This document shows positions 1 through 8,792 of a stretch of 64,000 nt of DNA, in pieces. Under the pieces are notes generated by a model. It made no database searches. It was not told the DNA's origin and worked only from the letters and a program-made list of their open reading frames with translations. The DNA lies in NCBI RefSeq assembly GCF_023062595.1, contig NZ_JALLAN010000012.1, positions 94,880 to 158,879 of the forward strand, in the 5' to 3' direction. Origin of the DNA: Arthrobacter rhizosphaerae (lineage in GTDB: Bacteria > Actinomycetota > Actinomycetes > Actinomycetales > Micrococcaceae). The translations under genes and the position numbers were made by a program. Positions within the stretch are counted from its first letter, which is position 1. Each line of letters starts with the position of its first letter.

Positions 1-456
1 GTGTTCGACATCAACGTGCTTGGAATGGTCCGCGTAAGCCGGGCCTGCCTGCCGTACCTGCGCGAGTCGCCGGCGGCGGCCATTGTGAACACGTCCTCTG
101 TGGTTGCCACGGCAGGACTGCCTCAGCGGGCGCTCTACAGCGCCTCAAAAGGTGCTGTGCTCTCACTGACGCGTGCTATGGCCGCTGACCATCTGCACGA
201 AGGCATCCGGGTCAACTGCGTAAACCCCGGAACAGCTGACACGCCATGGATCGGGCGCCTGCTCGCCGCAGCAGAGAACCCGACAGCAGAGCGGGCGGCT
301 CTCGAAGCCCGCCAGCCCCACGGCCGGCTTGTTACCCCGGACGAGGTGGCCGATGCGATTGCCTATCTGGCTAGCCCACGCTCTGGCTCCACTACCGGTT
401 TTGACCTGGCAGTCGACGGCGGCATGCAAGCGCTGCGGCTCCGCCAGAGTCACTGA
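1..456 (+). CDS. SDR-family NAD(P)-dependent oxidoreductase, 5'-truncated by the window edge
   Basis: This is the C-terminal part of a short-chain dehydrogenase/reductase. Visible are the catalytic YSASK (Tyr-x-x-x-Lys, about residues 46-50 of the visible part), the preceding TSSVV strand with the catalytic Ser, the VNPG turn after beta-strand 6, and the C-terminal GFDLAVDGGM. The Rossmann glycine motif is missing, so the gene begins upstream of base 1 and the GTG at position 1 is not a credible start. A broken IlvD-type dehydratase follows 72 nt later. An SDR next to an IlvD-type dehydratase also occurs in the intact sugar-acid operon at 5-14 kb, so this SDR probably served a similar sugar-oxidation pathway. 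That role is inferred; the substrate is unknown. Confidence 0.85.
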   Translation: MFDINVLGMVRVSRACLPYLRESPAAAIVNTSSVVATAGLPQRALYSASKGAVLSLTRAMAADHLHEGIRVNCVNPGTADTPWIGRLLAAAENPTAERAALEARQPHGRLVTPDEVADAIAYLASPRSGSTTGFDLAVDGGMQALRLRQSH

Positions 457-527
457 AAGGCCTGCAGTATTCGGCACCCAGCGCCGATGCCACAAATTCG
501 TACATCATGGATGAAGGACAGAACAGC

Positions 528-708
528 ATGACGGGTGAGCAGCGCAGCTCCGGATGGTACGCGGGCAGCGACAGGAACAGTTACATTCCGAGCGTGGACG
601 CACCGCGGCAGCGGCCCGGGGGACGGTTTCGACCGACGCCCGCAGATACCGGTTTCGAACACGCCTTGGGAGATGATTCCCTCGTCCCTCCCGGCTCCGA
701 GGCGATGA
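528..708 (+). pseudogene. Remnant of an IlvD/Edd-family sugar-acid dehydratase N-terminus
   Basis: From the ATG at 528 (preceded by AAGGACAG) the translation EQRSSGWYAGSDRNSYI matches the first residues of the intact dehydratase at 12370-14085 (EQRSSQWYAGNDRNAYI). Similarity then jumps one frame: from 589 the other frame reads RAWTHRGSG...GFDRRPQIPVSNTP, parallel to RAWMRRGL...FDGKPQIAIANTA of the intact protein, and stops at TGA 706-708. The remnant is therefore about 60 codons with one frameshift and without the rest of a roughly 570-residue protein. The unshifted frame stays open into the GH78 gene downstream. Confidence 0.75.
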
Positions 709-3329
709 CGGGTTCCCCGCACAGGCTCCGCGTAAACCACCTCGAGCGACCCCTGGGACTTCTCCAGCGGCCGCTCCTATCCTGGGCACTGCCGGCGGGA
801 ACGACTACACAAAAGGCGTATCGCATACGAACGGCCGGGGGGTGGGATTCGGGCATGGTCCGATCCTCTGAGCACCTCTTCATTGCTTACGGCGGCCCGG
901 CTCTTCATTCCGGAGAGCGGGTGGAGTGGCAGGTTATGGTATGGACTGATGCAGGCGCTAGTGACTGGTCCCGAACGGGACAGTTTGAAGCGGGACTGCT
1001 GCAGCCTGAAGACTGGCAGGCACACTGGATAACTCCCTCCGATCTAATTCCAGCACCAGCGGGGGAGCGTCCCGCACAACTCATCCGTAGTGAATTCACT
1101 GTCGATCGAGAGGTTCTCTCCGCGCGCCTACACGTCACCGCACACGGGCTCTACGAGGGCTTCCTTAATTCGGCTCGCATAGGCGATGACGAGCTCACCC
1201 CGGGGTTCACCCAGTACCGCGAACGACTCCAAGTACAAACCTACGACGTCACAGCGTCCCTACAGCCGGGACGCAACTCGATCGCATTCCTCTTGGCCGA
1301 CGGTTGGTACCGAGGCCAAATCGGTTACTTTCGCGCGCACGATCAATGGGGCACTGAGCTCAGTCTTCTGGCGCAACTGGTAATAGACCACCAAGATGGC
1401 CCTTCAACGGTAATCGGAACTGGCGAGGGTTGGCGCAGCACTGTAGGTCATATAACCGCCGCCGACCTGATAGCAGGAGAACAATGGGACCTGCGCAGGT
1501 TGCCACGCGGGTGGGCGGAGTGTGGGTTCGATGACTCACAATGGCATGACGTTGCCGTGGGGGACATCGATGTGAGCAGGCTGGTGGACTCCCCTGCTCC
1601 TGCAGTTCGTCGCGTACAGGAAATTCGTCCCATCTCCGTCACTCGACTCGACAAAGACCGTCAAATCGTCAATCTGGGACAAAACATCAACGGCTGGACC
1701 CGCCTGTCCAGGCTCGGTCCCCCAGGCACCACGGTCCGGCTAGTTCATGGGGAATGGCTGGACGCGGAAGGCGACGTCCTGACACACAACATCGCTCCGG
1801 ACTATCCCGAACTTAGGCCGGCCGGGCAGGTAGACGCGGTTATTTCGGCAGGACACCCTGGAGATGTTTTCGAGCCGAGACGAACTACGCACGGCTTCCA
1901 GTACGTCCGGGTCGAGGGCCATCCTGAAAATCTCACCGTGGACGACGTAACAGGTGTCATGGTCCACACCGACATGCAGAGAACAGGTTGGTTTGAGTGC
2001 AGCGACGAACGCCTGAACAAACTACACGAAGCAACGGTCTGGAGTTTGCGGGGTAATTCGTGCGATATCCCGACGGACTGTCCCCATCGAGAGCGCGTTG
2101 GCTGGACAGGAGACTGGCAGCTTTTCATTTCCACTGGTGCCTTCCTCTACGACGTAGCAGGCTTTTCCAAAAAATGGCTGAGGGACGTCGCTGCTGATCA
2201 GACTAGCGACGGCACGGTACTTCACTTCAGTCCCATGGCACCGTACGACGCCGAGCAAAGCCCGGTCAGGGTTTTCTCAGGATCAGCAGGATGGGGTGAT
2301 GCCTGCGTGATCGTGCCGTGGGCGTTGTACTCTGCGTACGGGGATCGGGCAGTGCTTGAAGAGTCCTGGCCGATGATTGCCTCCTGGTTGGGCCGAATCG
2401 AGCGGATCGCTCGGAACAAGCGTCACCCTGAGCGTGCCCTGCTACGTCCGTCCCCGTTGCCGCATGAGCGTTACCTGTGGGACGGCAGCTCCCATTGGGG
2501 TGAGTGGCTGGAACCGGGGCAGGAGATAGTCGATCTGGACGAGCATGCGCAGCGCGATCAAGGGCACCTAGCCACCGCCTACTACGCTCACAGCGCGGGC
2601 CTAGCCGCTCGCATCGCAGAGGTCCTCGGTAAGAGCGTGGAGTCTGAGTACTACCGCGGTCTGGAGTCGGGCGCGCGCGAGGCTTGGCAAAAGGAGTACA
2701 TCGGACGGGACGGGTTCCTTACACCTGATACGCAAGCCAATCATGTCCGCGCTCTTGCATTTGACCTTGTGCCTGCCGCCATTCGCGCCAGGACGGTGCA
2801 GCGGCTTGTCGAACTTGTTCGAGAGTCAGAAAATCATTTGGCGACAGGTTTCCTCGCGACACCTTTTCTGCTTCCTGTACTGGCCGAAGCCGGTCATCTG
2901 GACCTCGCCTACTCCCTGCTTCTGCGGGACACTGAGCCTTCTTGGCTGGTGATGATCGACCGAGGGGCGAATACCATTTGGGAGAACTGGAACGGGATCA
3001 CGGCGGACGGTGAGGTGAACGCTTCGCTCAATCACTATTCGAAAGGGGCAGTGGTCTCATTCCTGCATCGGTACGTAGCCGGACTGGCGCCACTTGAGGG
3101 TGAAGTTGCATGGCGACGCTTCCGCGTCCGCCCGAGGCCCGGAGGCAACGTCCAGTGGGCAAGGGCTCTCCACGACAGTCCTTACGGTCTTATCGAGTGT
3201 GAGTGGAGACTTTCCGGGGACCAGCTACATCTCAAGGTGGTTGTGCCGCCAGGTACTGAGGCCCTGATAACGATGCCGAGCGGGGTGGAACAGGTGGCGG
3301 GTCCGGGCAGGCACGTCTTCACTGACTGA
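705..3329 (+). CDS. Alpha-L-rhamnosidase, GH78 (copy 1)
   Basis: Predicted to release terminal alpha-L-rhamnose from plant or microbial glycans. The order is typical of GH78: N-terminal beta-domains beginning RLRVNHLERPLG, a CBM67-like jelly roll (about 130-275, with THGLYEGFLN-type and GWYRGQIG motifs), an (alpha/alpha)6 barrel with PTDCPHRERVGWTGD (likely general acid Glu463) and TIWENWN (likely base Glu760), and a C-terminal beta-sandwich. No signal peptide is visible, so it is probably cytoplasmic and acts on imported oligosaccharides. I chose ATG 705 because the in-frame codons upstream (528-704) belong to a dehydratase remnant rather than to GH78; its ribosome-binding site is weak, so a fused product from 528 or 507 cannot be excluded. 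A GH43 gene follows 164 nt downstream. Confidence 0.9.
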   Translation: MTGSPHRLRVNHLERPLGLLQRPLLSWALPAGTTTQKAYRIRTAGGWDSGMVRSSEHLFIAYGGPALHSGERVEWQVMVWTDAGASDWSRTGQFEAGLLQPEDWQAHWITPSDLIPAPAGERPAQLIRSEFTVDREVLSARLHVTAHGLYEGFLNSARIGDDELTPGFTQYRERLQVQTYDVTASLQPGRNSIAFLLADGWYRGQIGYFRAHDQWGTELSLLAQLVIDHQDGPSTVIGTGEGWRSTVGHITAADLIAGEQWDLRRLPRGWAECGFDDSQWHDVAVGDIDVSRLVDSPAPAVRRVQEIRPISVTRLDKDRQIVNLGQNINGWTRLSRLGPPGTTVRLVHGEWLDAEGDVLTHNIAPDYPELRPAGQVDAVISAGHPGDVFEPRRTTHGFQYVRVEGHPENLTVDDVTGVMVHTDMQRTGWFECSDERLNKLHEATVWSLRGNSCDIPTDCPHRERVGWTGDWQLFISTGAFLYDVAGFSKKWLRDVAADQTSDGTVLHFSPMAPYDAEQSPVRVFSGSAGWGDACVIVPWALYSAYGDRAVLEESWPMIASWLGRIERIARNKRHPERALLRPSPLPHERYLWDGSSHWGEWLEPGQEIVDLDEHAQRDQGHLATAYYAHSAGLAARIAEVLGKSVESEYYRGLESGAREAWQKEYIGRDGFLTPDTQANHVRALAFDLVPAAIRARTVQRLVELVRESENHLATGFLATPFLLPVLAEAGHLDLAYSLLLRDTEPSWLVMIDRGANTIWENWNGITADGEVNASLNHYSKGAVVSFLHRYVAGLAPLEGEVAWRRFRVRPRPGGNVQWARALHDSPYGLIECEWRLSGDQLHLKVVVPPGTEALITMPSGVEQVAGPGRHVFTD

Positions 3330-3493
3330 GGTTTCATTGCCAGCGAAAGTTGGTCCTCACCAATTGACGCTGCACCCGCAAAAGCCCTTCGCACCGTTAG
3401 CACATGAAGGCGCCCGGTCATCTGCCGCGGGTGCTTCACGCAAGAACGGTCCTGCCTAGGCAGAACCCTGACCAGTCAGAAGGACTACAAACT

Positions 3494-4837
3494 ATGAGGC
3501 AACTCCCACAGCAGTACTCTGAGGGTATTCCTGGTGCCCAGCGCAACCCGGTTCTTCCCCCTATCCATCACATACCTGATGGGGAGGCGCGCGTAATGCC
3601 GGACGGCCGGCTTTATGTATATGGCAGCTACGACACGATGGACAATTGGTACTGCTCCGACCGTTACCATGTGGTCTCAACGTCTGACTTTTGCGAATGG
3701 ACCGTGCATGACGTCGCTTTTCGAGGGGAGCAGGTGCCGTGGTTTCCTGACCCGGCGGGCTACGCCGAGACCGTGCCGGCCAGTACCATTCTCTCGGCAG
3801 CTGTGGAGGAAGGTGCTGACATGCCGTCTGACCTTGCGAGTTCCCCGCTGCTGTACGCTCCTGATGCGGTAGAACGAGACGGCGTCTATTACCTCTACTT
3901 CTGCATGGCCGACGGCAGCGAGGGGGTCGCGACTTCAGACCGTCCTGAGGGGCCGTTCGTTGATCCTAAGCAAATTCCTGCCCGCGGCATCGATCCGGCT
4001 GTCTTTATTGACGACGACCACAGCGTCTACTTCTACTGGGGCCAGATTCGTGCCCGCGGTGTACAGATGGACAACGACATGACGTCCTTCAACCCGCAGG
4101 AAGTTGTTGATGACCTGGTTACAGAGGCCGAACACGGGTTCCATGAGGGGCCCTCTATGCGCAAGATAGGCGATCTGTACTACCTGGTGTTCTCTGATGC
4201 GACCCGCGGCCGTCCCACCGCACTCGGCTACGCTACGTCTGTCTCGCCTCTCGGTCCGTTCCGCTACGGGGGCATCATCGTCGACAATGCTGACTGTGAC
4301 CCTAACTCATGGAACAACCACGGATCGATCGAATGCTTTAATGACCGATGGTACGTCTTCTACCATCGCAGTTCCCGGGGTGGGCGCTTCCATCGTCGTC
4401 TCTGCATTGAACCCCTTCGGGTGCTCGAGGACGGGAGCATCCCGGAAGTTCCCATGACGTCACAGGGGGTAGGGGAGCCATTCTCTGCCGACGAATTCGT
4501 CGAGGCCTTCCGCGCTTGCGCGATCAGCGGGGGAGCCCGCATCGACATTGGGCGGAACGGGGAGGAGTACCTCACTGGCATTCTCGACGGTGACGAGGCG
4601 GTATTTCGTTACGTGCGCTCAGCGGAAGGATTCTCGTCCATCAGTCTTGAGCTCGAAGGGGAGGGCGAAATTGACGTATTTTTGGGTGAAACCCACCTGT
4701 GCAGGCTGCGAGGGACCGGTGGCCGGCGGTTCTATCGAGGCCTCTTCCCACGCTGCATGGCTTCGCAAGAAGAACTCAAGCTAAGAGCACACCGTTCCGT
4801 GGACCTATCAATTTGGGGCTGGGAACTGGGCGAGTAA
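3494..4837 (+). CDS. Glycoside hydrolase family 43 (arabinofuranosidase/xylosidase type)
   Basis: A 447-residue five-bladed beta-propeller of GH43, expected to remove alpha-L-arabinofuranosyl or beta-xylosyl residues. Visible blade motifs are PDGEARVMPDGRLYVYGSYD near the N-terminus, YAPDAVERDGVYYLYF, GFHEGPSMRKIGDLYYLVFSD (the Glu is the likely general acid) and NNHGSIECFNDRWYVFYHRSS; the last 100 residues look like an accessory beta-sandwich. ATG 3494 is chosen because AGAAGGA lies at 3478-3484 with ideal spacing; in-frame codons back to 3404 add nothing GH43-like. No signal peptide is seen. It lies downstream of a GH78 in the same orientation, probably as one transcription unit for rhamnose/arabinose side chains. 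The exact substrate is not determinable from sequence alone. Confidence 0.88.
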   Translation: MRQLPQQYSEGIPGAQRNPVLPPIHHIPDGEARVMPDGRLYVYGSYDTMDNWYCSDRYHVVSTSDFCEWTVHDVAFRGEQVPWFPDPAGYAETVPASTILSAAVEEGADMPSDLASSPLLYAPDAVERDGVYYLYFCMADGSEGVATSDRPEGPFVDPKQIPARGIDPAVFIDDDHSVYFYWGQIRARGVQMDNDMTSFNPQEVVDDLVTEAEHGFHEGPSMRKIGDLYYLVFSDATRGRPTALGYATSVSPLGPFRYGGIIVDNADCDPNSWNNHGSIECFNDRWYVFYHRSSRGGRFHRRLCIEPLRVLEDGSIPEVPMTSQGVGEPFSADEFVEAFRACAISGGARIDIGRNGEEYLTGILDGDEAVFRYVRSAEGFSSISLELEGEGEIDVFLGETHLCRLRGTGGRRFYRGLFPRCMASQEELKLRAHRSVDLSIWGWELGE

Positions 4838-5136
4838 ACACAATCCACACGCTGAACCCTTCACCTAACCGTCTATCTATCAGAATCCAGCTCGTCGCGC
4901 ATTCTCGCGCCAGGCGACCCATGTTCTACGCTGCAACACCTTGTGATATGGAAAAGACACCGTTACTGAATCCAGCGTCAATTCCGGTCCGCCTGCTAAA
5001 TCCACGACAGGCCGGCCACGCCACCACGCCGCCACCCGGCGGCCGCCTCAGACTGGCGTCCTGGCGGAAACGGCAATTGATGCACGCGGCACCTGGGCAA
5101 CTTTGGCCCCCGCTGCGTTGCCATCTTTGCCCTAAA
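4838..5136. other. Intergenic region between convergent genes, possible hairpin
   Basis: This stretch separates the GH43 gene (+) from the end of the deoxy-sugar operon (-). I see no credible gene. A short GC-rich hairpin, GCCGCC-ACCC-GGCGGC, lies at 5028-5043 and could act as a terminator in either direction, but it has no T-run. Confidence 0.4.
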
Positions 5137-6150
5137 TCAGAGGCGCGGATCAATGTGCATTTTCGGGCCCGCGCCGGAGCCTTCAGGCCGCTCCCCTGAG
5201 AGGATGCCGGCAACGCCGTCAAGCCCCACCGTCTTTGCGACAAGCGGCCTCGGATCGACTGAGCCGGAGGCGTACAGTTCGATGGTTCCGGCCAGTCCTG
5301 GCGACGCACTCAGGATGCCTACGGCGGTGACATCCTTTAGGGCCAAAGTCCGGGTATCAATCATGCTTGGGCTGCCCGCAAGGCCAACATAAACGACGCG
5401 CTTTCCGGGTTCGACCAGTTCGAGTGCTTTTGCCGGCAGCGCGGGAGCATTGGAAGCATCGATCACGGCATCGAAAGGCAGATCTGGCAGGTCGTCGGAA
5501 GCCCAGACACCGTCAAGTCCAAGGGTTTTGGCGAATTCCAGTGACCGTGCGGAGCGTCCCATCAGATGCACTTCAGCGCCTTGGGCCTTGGCGAAAAGTC
5601 CTGCCAGCAGTCCGATTGTTCCCGGCCCGAGGATCAGGACACGATCTCCTGGCTGCAAGTCGGCTCCCTGGACGGAGCGCAGAGCGTTGCCTCCGGGCTC
5701 TACCAAAGCGCCGAGAACTTCGTCAACGGTGTCCGGCAGTTCGTGCAGGGACGTCACAGGCACTGCGAGCTGCTCGGCAAGTGCCCCGTGGAAGCCTCCG
5801 CGGATCCCCAGTTCGTACCGGTGCTCACAGACATGTTGATTGCCGTTGCGGCAGCGGCGGCATAGGCCGCAACCCAGCATGGTGTCTCCAGTGACCCTGC
5901 GGCCAAGCCAGCGGTTGTCTACGCCTTCGCCCACAGCCGTAACGGTTCCACTCCATTCGTGGCCCAGCCGGATCGGAAAGCGGGCGTGGCCCTCGTGGAG
6001 GTATTGCATTTCTCCGGTGAAGAATTCAACGTCTGTCCCGCAGACTCCCACGCGTTCGACGTCGATAATTGCCTGCCCAACGTTTGCCGTGGGAGGGCGC
6101 ACGTCTTGAACTTCGGCGTCCCTGGGTCCGTTCAGTACGAAGGCTCTCAC
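5137..6150 (-). CDS. Zinc-dependent medium-chain dehydrogenase (probable sugar dehydrogenase)
   Basis: A 337-residue MDR-family, threonine/sorbitol-dehydrogenase-like enzyme. Catalytic zinc ligands are seen as Cys37 (GVCGTD) and His64-Glu65 (GHEWSG); structural zinc ligands as Cys94, Cys97, Cys100 and Cys108; the Rossmann motif is GPGTIGLLAG. It is the last gene of the seven-gene minus-strand operon and starts 6 nt after the FAH-family gene. In non-phosphorylative L-rhamnose/L-fucose pathways the first step is NAD(P)-dependent oxidation of the sugar to a lactone, and this is the operon member free to do it. That assignment is inference; MDR enzymes cover many polyols. The family is certain, the substrate is not. 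Confidence 0.88.
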   Translation of the reverse strand: MRAFVLNGPRDAEVQDVRPPTANVGQAIIDVERVGVCGTDVEFFTGEMQYLHEGHARFPIRLGHEWSGTVTAVGEGVDNRWLGRRVTGDTMLGCGLCRRCRNGNQHVCEHRYELGIRGGFHGALAEQLAVPVTSLHELPDTVDEVLGALVEPGGNALRSVQGADLQPGDRVLILGPGTIGLLAGLFAKAQGAEVHLMGRSARSLEFAKTLGLDGVWASDDLPDLPFDAVIDASNAPALPAKALELVEPGKRVVYVGLAGSPSMIDTRTLALKDVTAVGILSASPGLAGTIELYASGSVDPRPLVAKTVGLDGVAGILSGERPEGSGAGPKMHIDPRL

Positions 6151-6156
6151 AGTGGT

Positions 6157-7017
6157 CTACCGGGGCGCCAGGACGGGCTGGCGCTGAGAGCCGAGGCCCT
6201 CGATGCCGAGTTCCATTACATCACCGGGCTTGAGCCAAATTTGAGGTGTGAATCCCATGCCGACGCCCGGGGGCGTCCCAGTGTTGATCAGGTCTCCGGG
6301 TTCCAACACAAGGAACTGGCTCAGGTAGTGGACGATGAAGTACGGGTCGAAGATCATGGTAGATGTGGAGCCATTCTGGCGTCGGACACCATTGACATCC
6401 AGCCACATGCCGAGGTCCAGGACGTCGTCGATCTCGTCCGGAGTGACAAGCCACGGGCCGGCGGGATTGAAGGTTTCAGCGGACTTTCCTTTTGACCATT
6501 GGCCGCCGCGTTCGATCTGGAAAGCCCGCTCGCTGACATCGTTGACGACGACGAAGCCGGCAATGGCCTCGCGGGCATCATCCACGCTGTTCAGGTAGCT
6601 GGTCCGCTTTCCGATGACGATGCCGAGTTCGACCTCCCAGTCCGGTTTGGTTGCCCCCCTCGGGATGCGTACTTCGTCATTGGGGCCCACCAGGGTGTTC
6701 GGGGATTTGGTAAACAGGATGGGTTCTTCCGGCACGGCCTGCCCCGTCTCTGCCGCGTGATCGCTGTAGTTCAGGCCAATGCACAGAATCTGGTGAGGCC
6801 GCGCAATCGGGGCCCCGATCCGTTCACCGGCAAATTTCGTTACGTTTCCCGCGGCAACTCGTTCGGCTACGACACCTTTGAGCTTGGCTATGCCGTCGTT
6901 GCCAAAGAACGCTTCGTTGAAGTCTGCGACGCTGTCTGACACATCGACGTAGTGAGTGTCGCTGATCAATACGACCGGCTTTTCCGCTCCGGCGTCTCCG
7001 ATTCTCATGAGGTACAT
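6157..7017 (-). CDS. Fumarylacetoacetate hydrolase-family protein, probable 2,4-diketo-3-deoxy-sugar-acid hydrolase
   Basis: A 286-residue FAH-fold protein. The C-terminal catalytic domain shows the metal-binding pattern of the family: KPDWEVELGIVIGK, VVNDVSERAFQ, KSAETFNPAGPWLV and NTGTPPGVG. In the L-rhamnose and L-fucose routes of Sphingomonas and Xanthomonas type, a FAH-family hydrolase splits 2,4-diketo-3-deoxy-L-rhamnonate or -fuconate into pyruvate and L-lactate. The neighbouring SDR, dehydratase and lactonase support this reaction here. ATG 7017 is preceded by AGGAGAA with 7-nt spacing, which fixes the start. General FAH enzymes of aromatic catabolism are an alternative, but no aromatic genes are nearby. 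Confidence 0.85.
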   Translation of the reverse strand: MYLMRIGDAGAEKPVVLISDTHYVDVSDSVADFNEAFFGNDGIAKLKGVVAERVAAGNVTKFAGERIGAPIARPHQILCIGLNYSDHAAETGQAVPEEPILFTKSPNTLVGPNDEVRIPRGATKPDWEVELGIVIGKRTSYLNSVDDAREAIAGFVVVNDVSERAFQIERGGQWSKGKSAETFNPAGPWLVTPDEIDDVLDLGMWLDVNGVRRQNGSTSTMIFDPYFIVHYLSQFLVLEPGDLINTGTPPGVGMGFTPQIWLKPGDVMELGIEGLGSQRQPVLAPR

Positions 7018-7066
7018 GGTTGGTTCTCCTGTGATGTCTGTGTGGTATTGATCTGGTGGCTGTGTG

Positions 7067-7972
7067 TTAAAGGTCGGACGCCGCGGTGGTGCCAGCCCCG
7101 GACCAAGGGCTGCAGGGGTTGCCCGTTACGCCTACATGGGCAGTGAAGAGCCGTCCTGCGTCCGGGTAGGTCTCGAAGTCGGCGGGGGAAAGATCCCGCG
7201 ATGCCGTGGTGATCAGCAGCAGGTCCAGTTCCGGGCCAACGAACGCGACGCTGGAAGGGTGGGGGCAAGGGACCGTCACCGTGTTTTCGTGTTTGCCCTC
7301 CGGTGAAAATGATCTGATCTCACCGACGCCCCAGATGGCGACCCAGAGGTTCCCTCGGGAGTCAGTGCAGATTCCGTCCGGAAAGCCATCGGTGATGCGG
7401 ATGTGCTCTCGCCTTGGTCCCACGGCCCCGGTGTCCGGTTCGTAGTCGCGAACCCAGATGATCCCCGGGACAGTGTCCGTGCTGTAGAAGAGACGGCCAT
7501 CGGGGGACCACGCCAGACCATTGGAAAGCGACAGGTCGTTATCGATGCAAGTGAGGTCTCCGCTGTCCTCCAGCCGGACCAGGACTTCTTCCCCTGTGCG
7601 CTCATCCAACGGGAGGGTACCTATCAGGAATCGTCCTGACGGGTCGCAAGCTCCGTCGTTGGTCCGGCTGGATGTACCTTTGGGCACGATGTTAGGGCCC
7701 GGGATGGTGTCTCCAGCGGAGGTGACGAAGAGGAGTTGTTCCTGTCCGGCGACGAGCAGGTCGCCGCTGGTGGACCTGACGGCGGAACCAACGGTGCCGT
7801 CGAAGTCGTGGCGCTTGGTTTGCAGGACTGTGTCACCTTGCAAATGGCCTTCGAAGACTTGTCCTTTGACGATGTCCACCCAGAGGACTTCTTCGGTGGA
7901 GGCGTCCCACACAGGCCCCTCAGCCAAAACGTGCCGTTCGACGGAAGCCACGTTGGCCGCATATGTTGTCAT
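7067..7972 (-). CDS. SMP-30/gluconolactonase-family sugar lactonase
   Basis: A 301-residue six-bladed propeller of the SMP-30/regucalcin family. The signature segments are present: LAEGPVWD (metal-ligand Glu), SRTNDGACDPSGR (Asn/Asp ligands), LSNGLAWSPDGRLFYSTD and DGFPDGICTDSRGNLWVA. Such enzymes hydrolyse aldonolactones to the sugar acid, the second step of a non-phosphorylative pathway. The start codon overlaps the stop of the IclR gene (ATGA), so the two are translationally coupled. The lactone (L-rhamnono-, L-fucono- or arabinono-) is inferred only from context. Confidence 0.9.
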   Translation of the reverse strand: MTTYAANVASVERHVLAEGPVWDASTEEVLWVDIVKGQVFEGHLQGDTVLQTKRHDFDGTVGSAVRSTSGDLLVAGQEQLLFVTSAGDTIPGPNIVPKGTSSRTNDGACDPSGRFLIGTLPLDERTGEEVLVRLEDSGDLTCIDNDLSLSNGLAWSPDGRLFYSTDTVPGIIWVRDYEPDTGAVGPRREHIRITDGFPDGICTDSRGNLWVAIWGVGEIRSFSPEGKHENTVTVPCPHPSSVAFVGPELDLLLITTASRDLSPADFETYPDAGRLFTAHVGVTGNPCSPWSGAGTTAASDL

Positions 7973-8757
7973 GAGATTGCTTCTTCGTATTGGCCCGCGA
8001 TGATCTTTCGAATGATCGGAAGATCAGTAAGCAGCGTCGCCAGCGGTGTGCGGTAGGCAAGGGCGCTGATACTGATGGCTCCGGTTGGCACACTGGGGGA
8101 AGATAAGTAGACGGGCAGGGCAACGCAGTTGACGCCGGGCTCGTTTTCCTGGGCGTCCACGCTGTAGCCGCGTTGGCGGACAAGCGACAACTCGGCGTCG
8201 AGCTCCTCCGCGGTAGCGGCGGTATGTTCGGTCCGCCGCTCGAGGGTCCGCCCTCCCACCCAATGACGCACTGAATCCAGATCCGGAAGTTGCAGGGCAA
8301 GCAACATCTTCCCCACACCTGTTGCATGGGCAGGGTTCCTTCCCCCCACAGTGGAGGAGAGCTTCATTGCGCCGACGCTTGGATCGACTTTGGCCCTGTA
8401 AACGACGTCATGACCGTCCAGGACGGCGTAGTGGGAGGTTTCACCGAAACGTTGGGTCAGCTGTTCGAGGATCGGCTGCACACGAAGATGGTCAGGCCGT
8501 GCTTCGTGGTGGGCAAACGCGATCCGCAAGAACTCGTCTCCCAGAACATAATGGCCATGCCCGTCCTGGCCTGCCAGGCCTGCCCGGCGCAAAGATGCCA
8601 ACGCCCGGTGCACCGTGGGCTTGGCTCCGTCAATTCGCTTCGCCATTTCGTCAAGGCTGATGCCGGCCGGATGACGGCCAAGCTCAAGCAGGACTGCGAG
8701 AACCCGGTCTGAGCCCACGAGTCGTTCATCTTTCCCGGCGGGGTACGTTTCTTCCAT
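7969..8757 (-). CDS. IclR-family transcriptional regulator of the deoxy-sugar operon
   Basis: A 262-residue IclR regulator. The N-terminal winged helix (about residues 15-75) contains ISLDEMAKRIDGAKPTVHRALASL followed by the wing GHGHYVLG; the C-terminal effector domain carries THYAVLDGHDVVYRAKVDPS and ATGVGKMLLA. It sits inside the operon, 35 nt after the SDR gene and overlapping the lactonase by 4 nt, so it is probably autoregulated and responds to a pathway intermediate such as the sugar acid or its 2-keto-3-deoxy derivative. AT-rich sequence just before its start (8758-8792) and before the dehydratase (14100-14135) share a loosely similar TCATxTCxATATAG pattern that may be its operator. 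Confidence 0.9.
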   Translation of the reverse strand: MEETYPAGKDERLVGSDRVLAVLLELGRHPAGISLDEMAKRIDGAKPTVHRALASLRRAGLAGQDGHGHYVLGDEFLRIAFAHHEARPDHLRVQPILEQLTQRFGETSHYAVLDGHDVVYRAKVDPSVGAMKLSSTVGGRNPAHATGVGKMLLALQLPDLDSVRHWVGGRTLERRTEHTAATAEELDAELSLVRQRGYSVDAQENEPGVNCVALPVYLSSPSVPTGAISISALAYRTPLATLLTDLPIIRKIIAGQYEEAIS

Positions 8758-8792
8758 ATGTTGATCTTAGTTTCTATATCTGGAATGACATT

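Noticed and set aside
4699..5199. Plus-strand frame spanning the end of GH43 and the intergenic region
   Set aside because: It begins inside GH43 in another frame and ends inside the dehydrogenase in antisense, without motif or start signal.
6076..6090. Further AACGTT hexamers, for example near 6078, 9188, 10837, 14503 and 58545
   Set aside because: They lie inside coding sequences and lack the GTAG flank, so they were not counted as operators.
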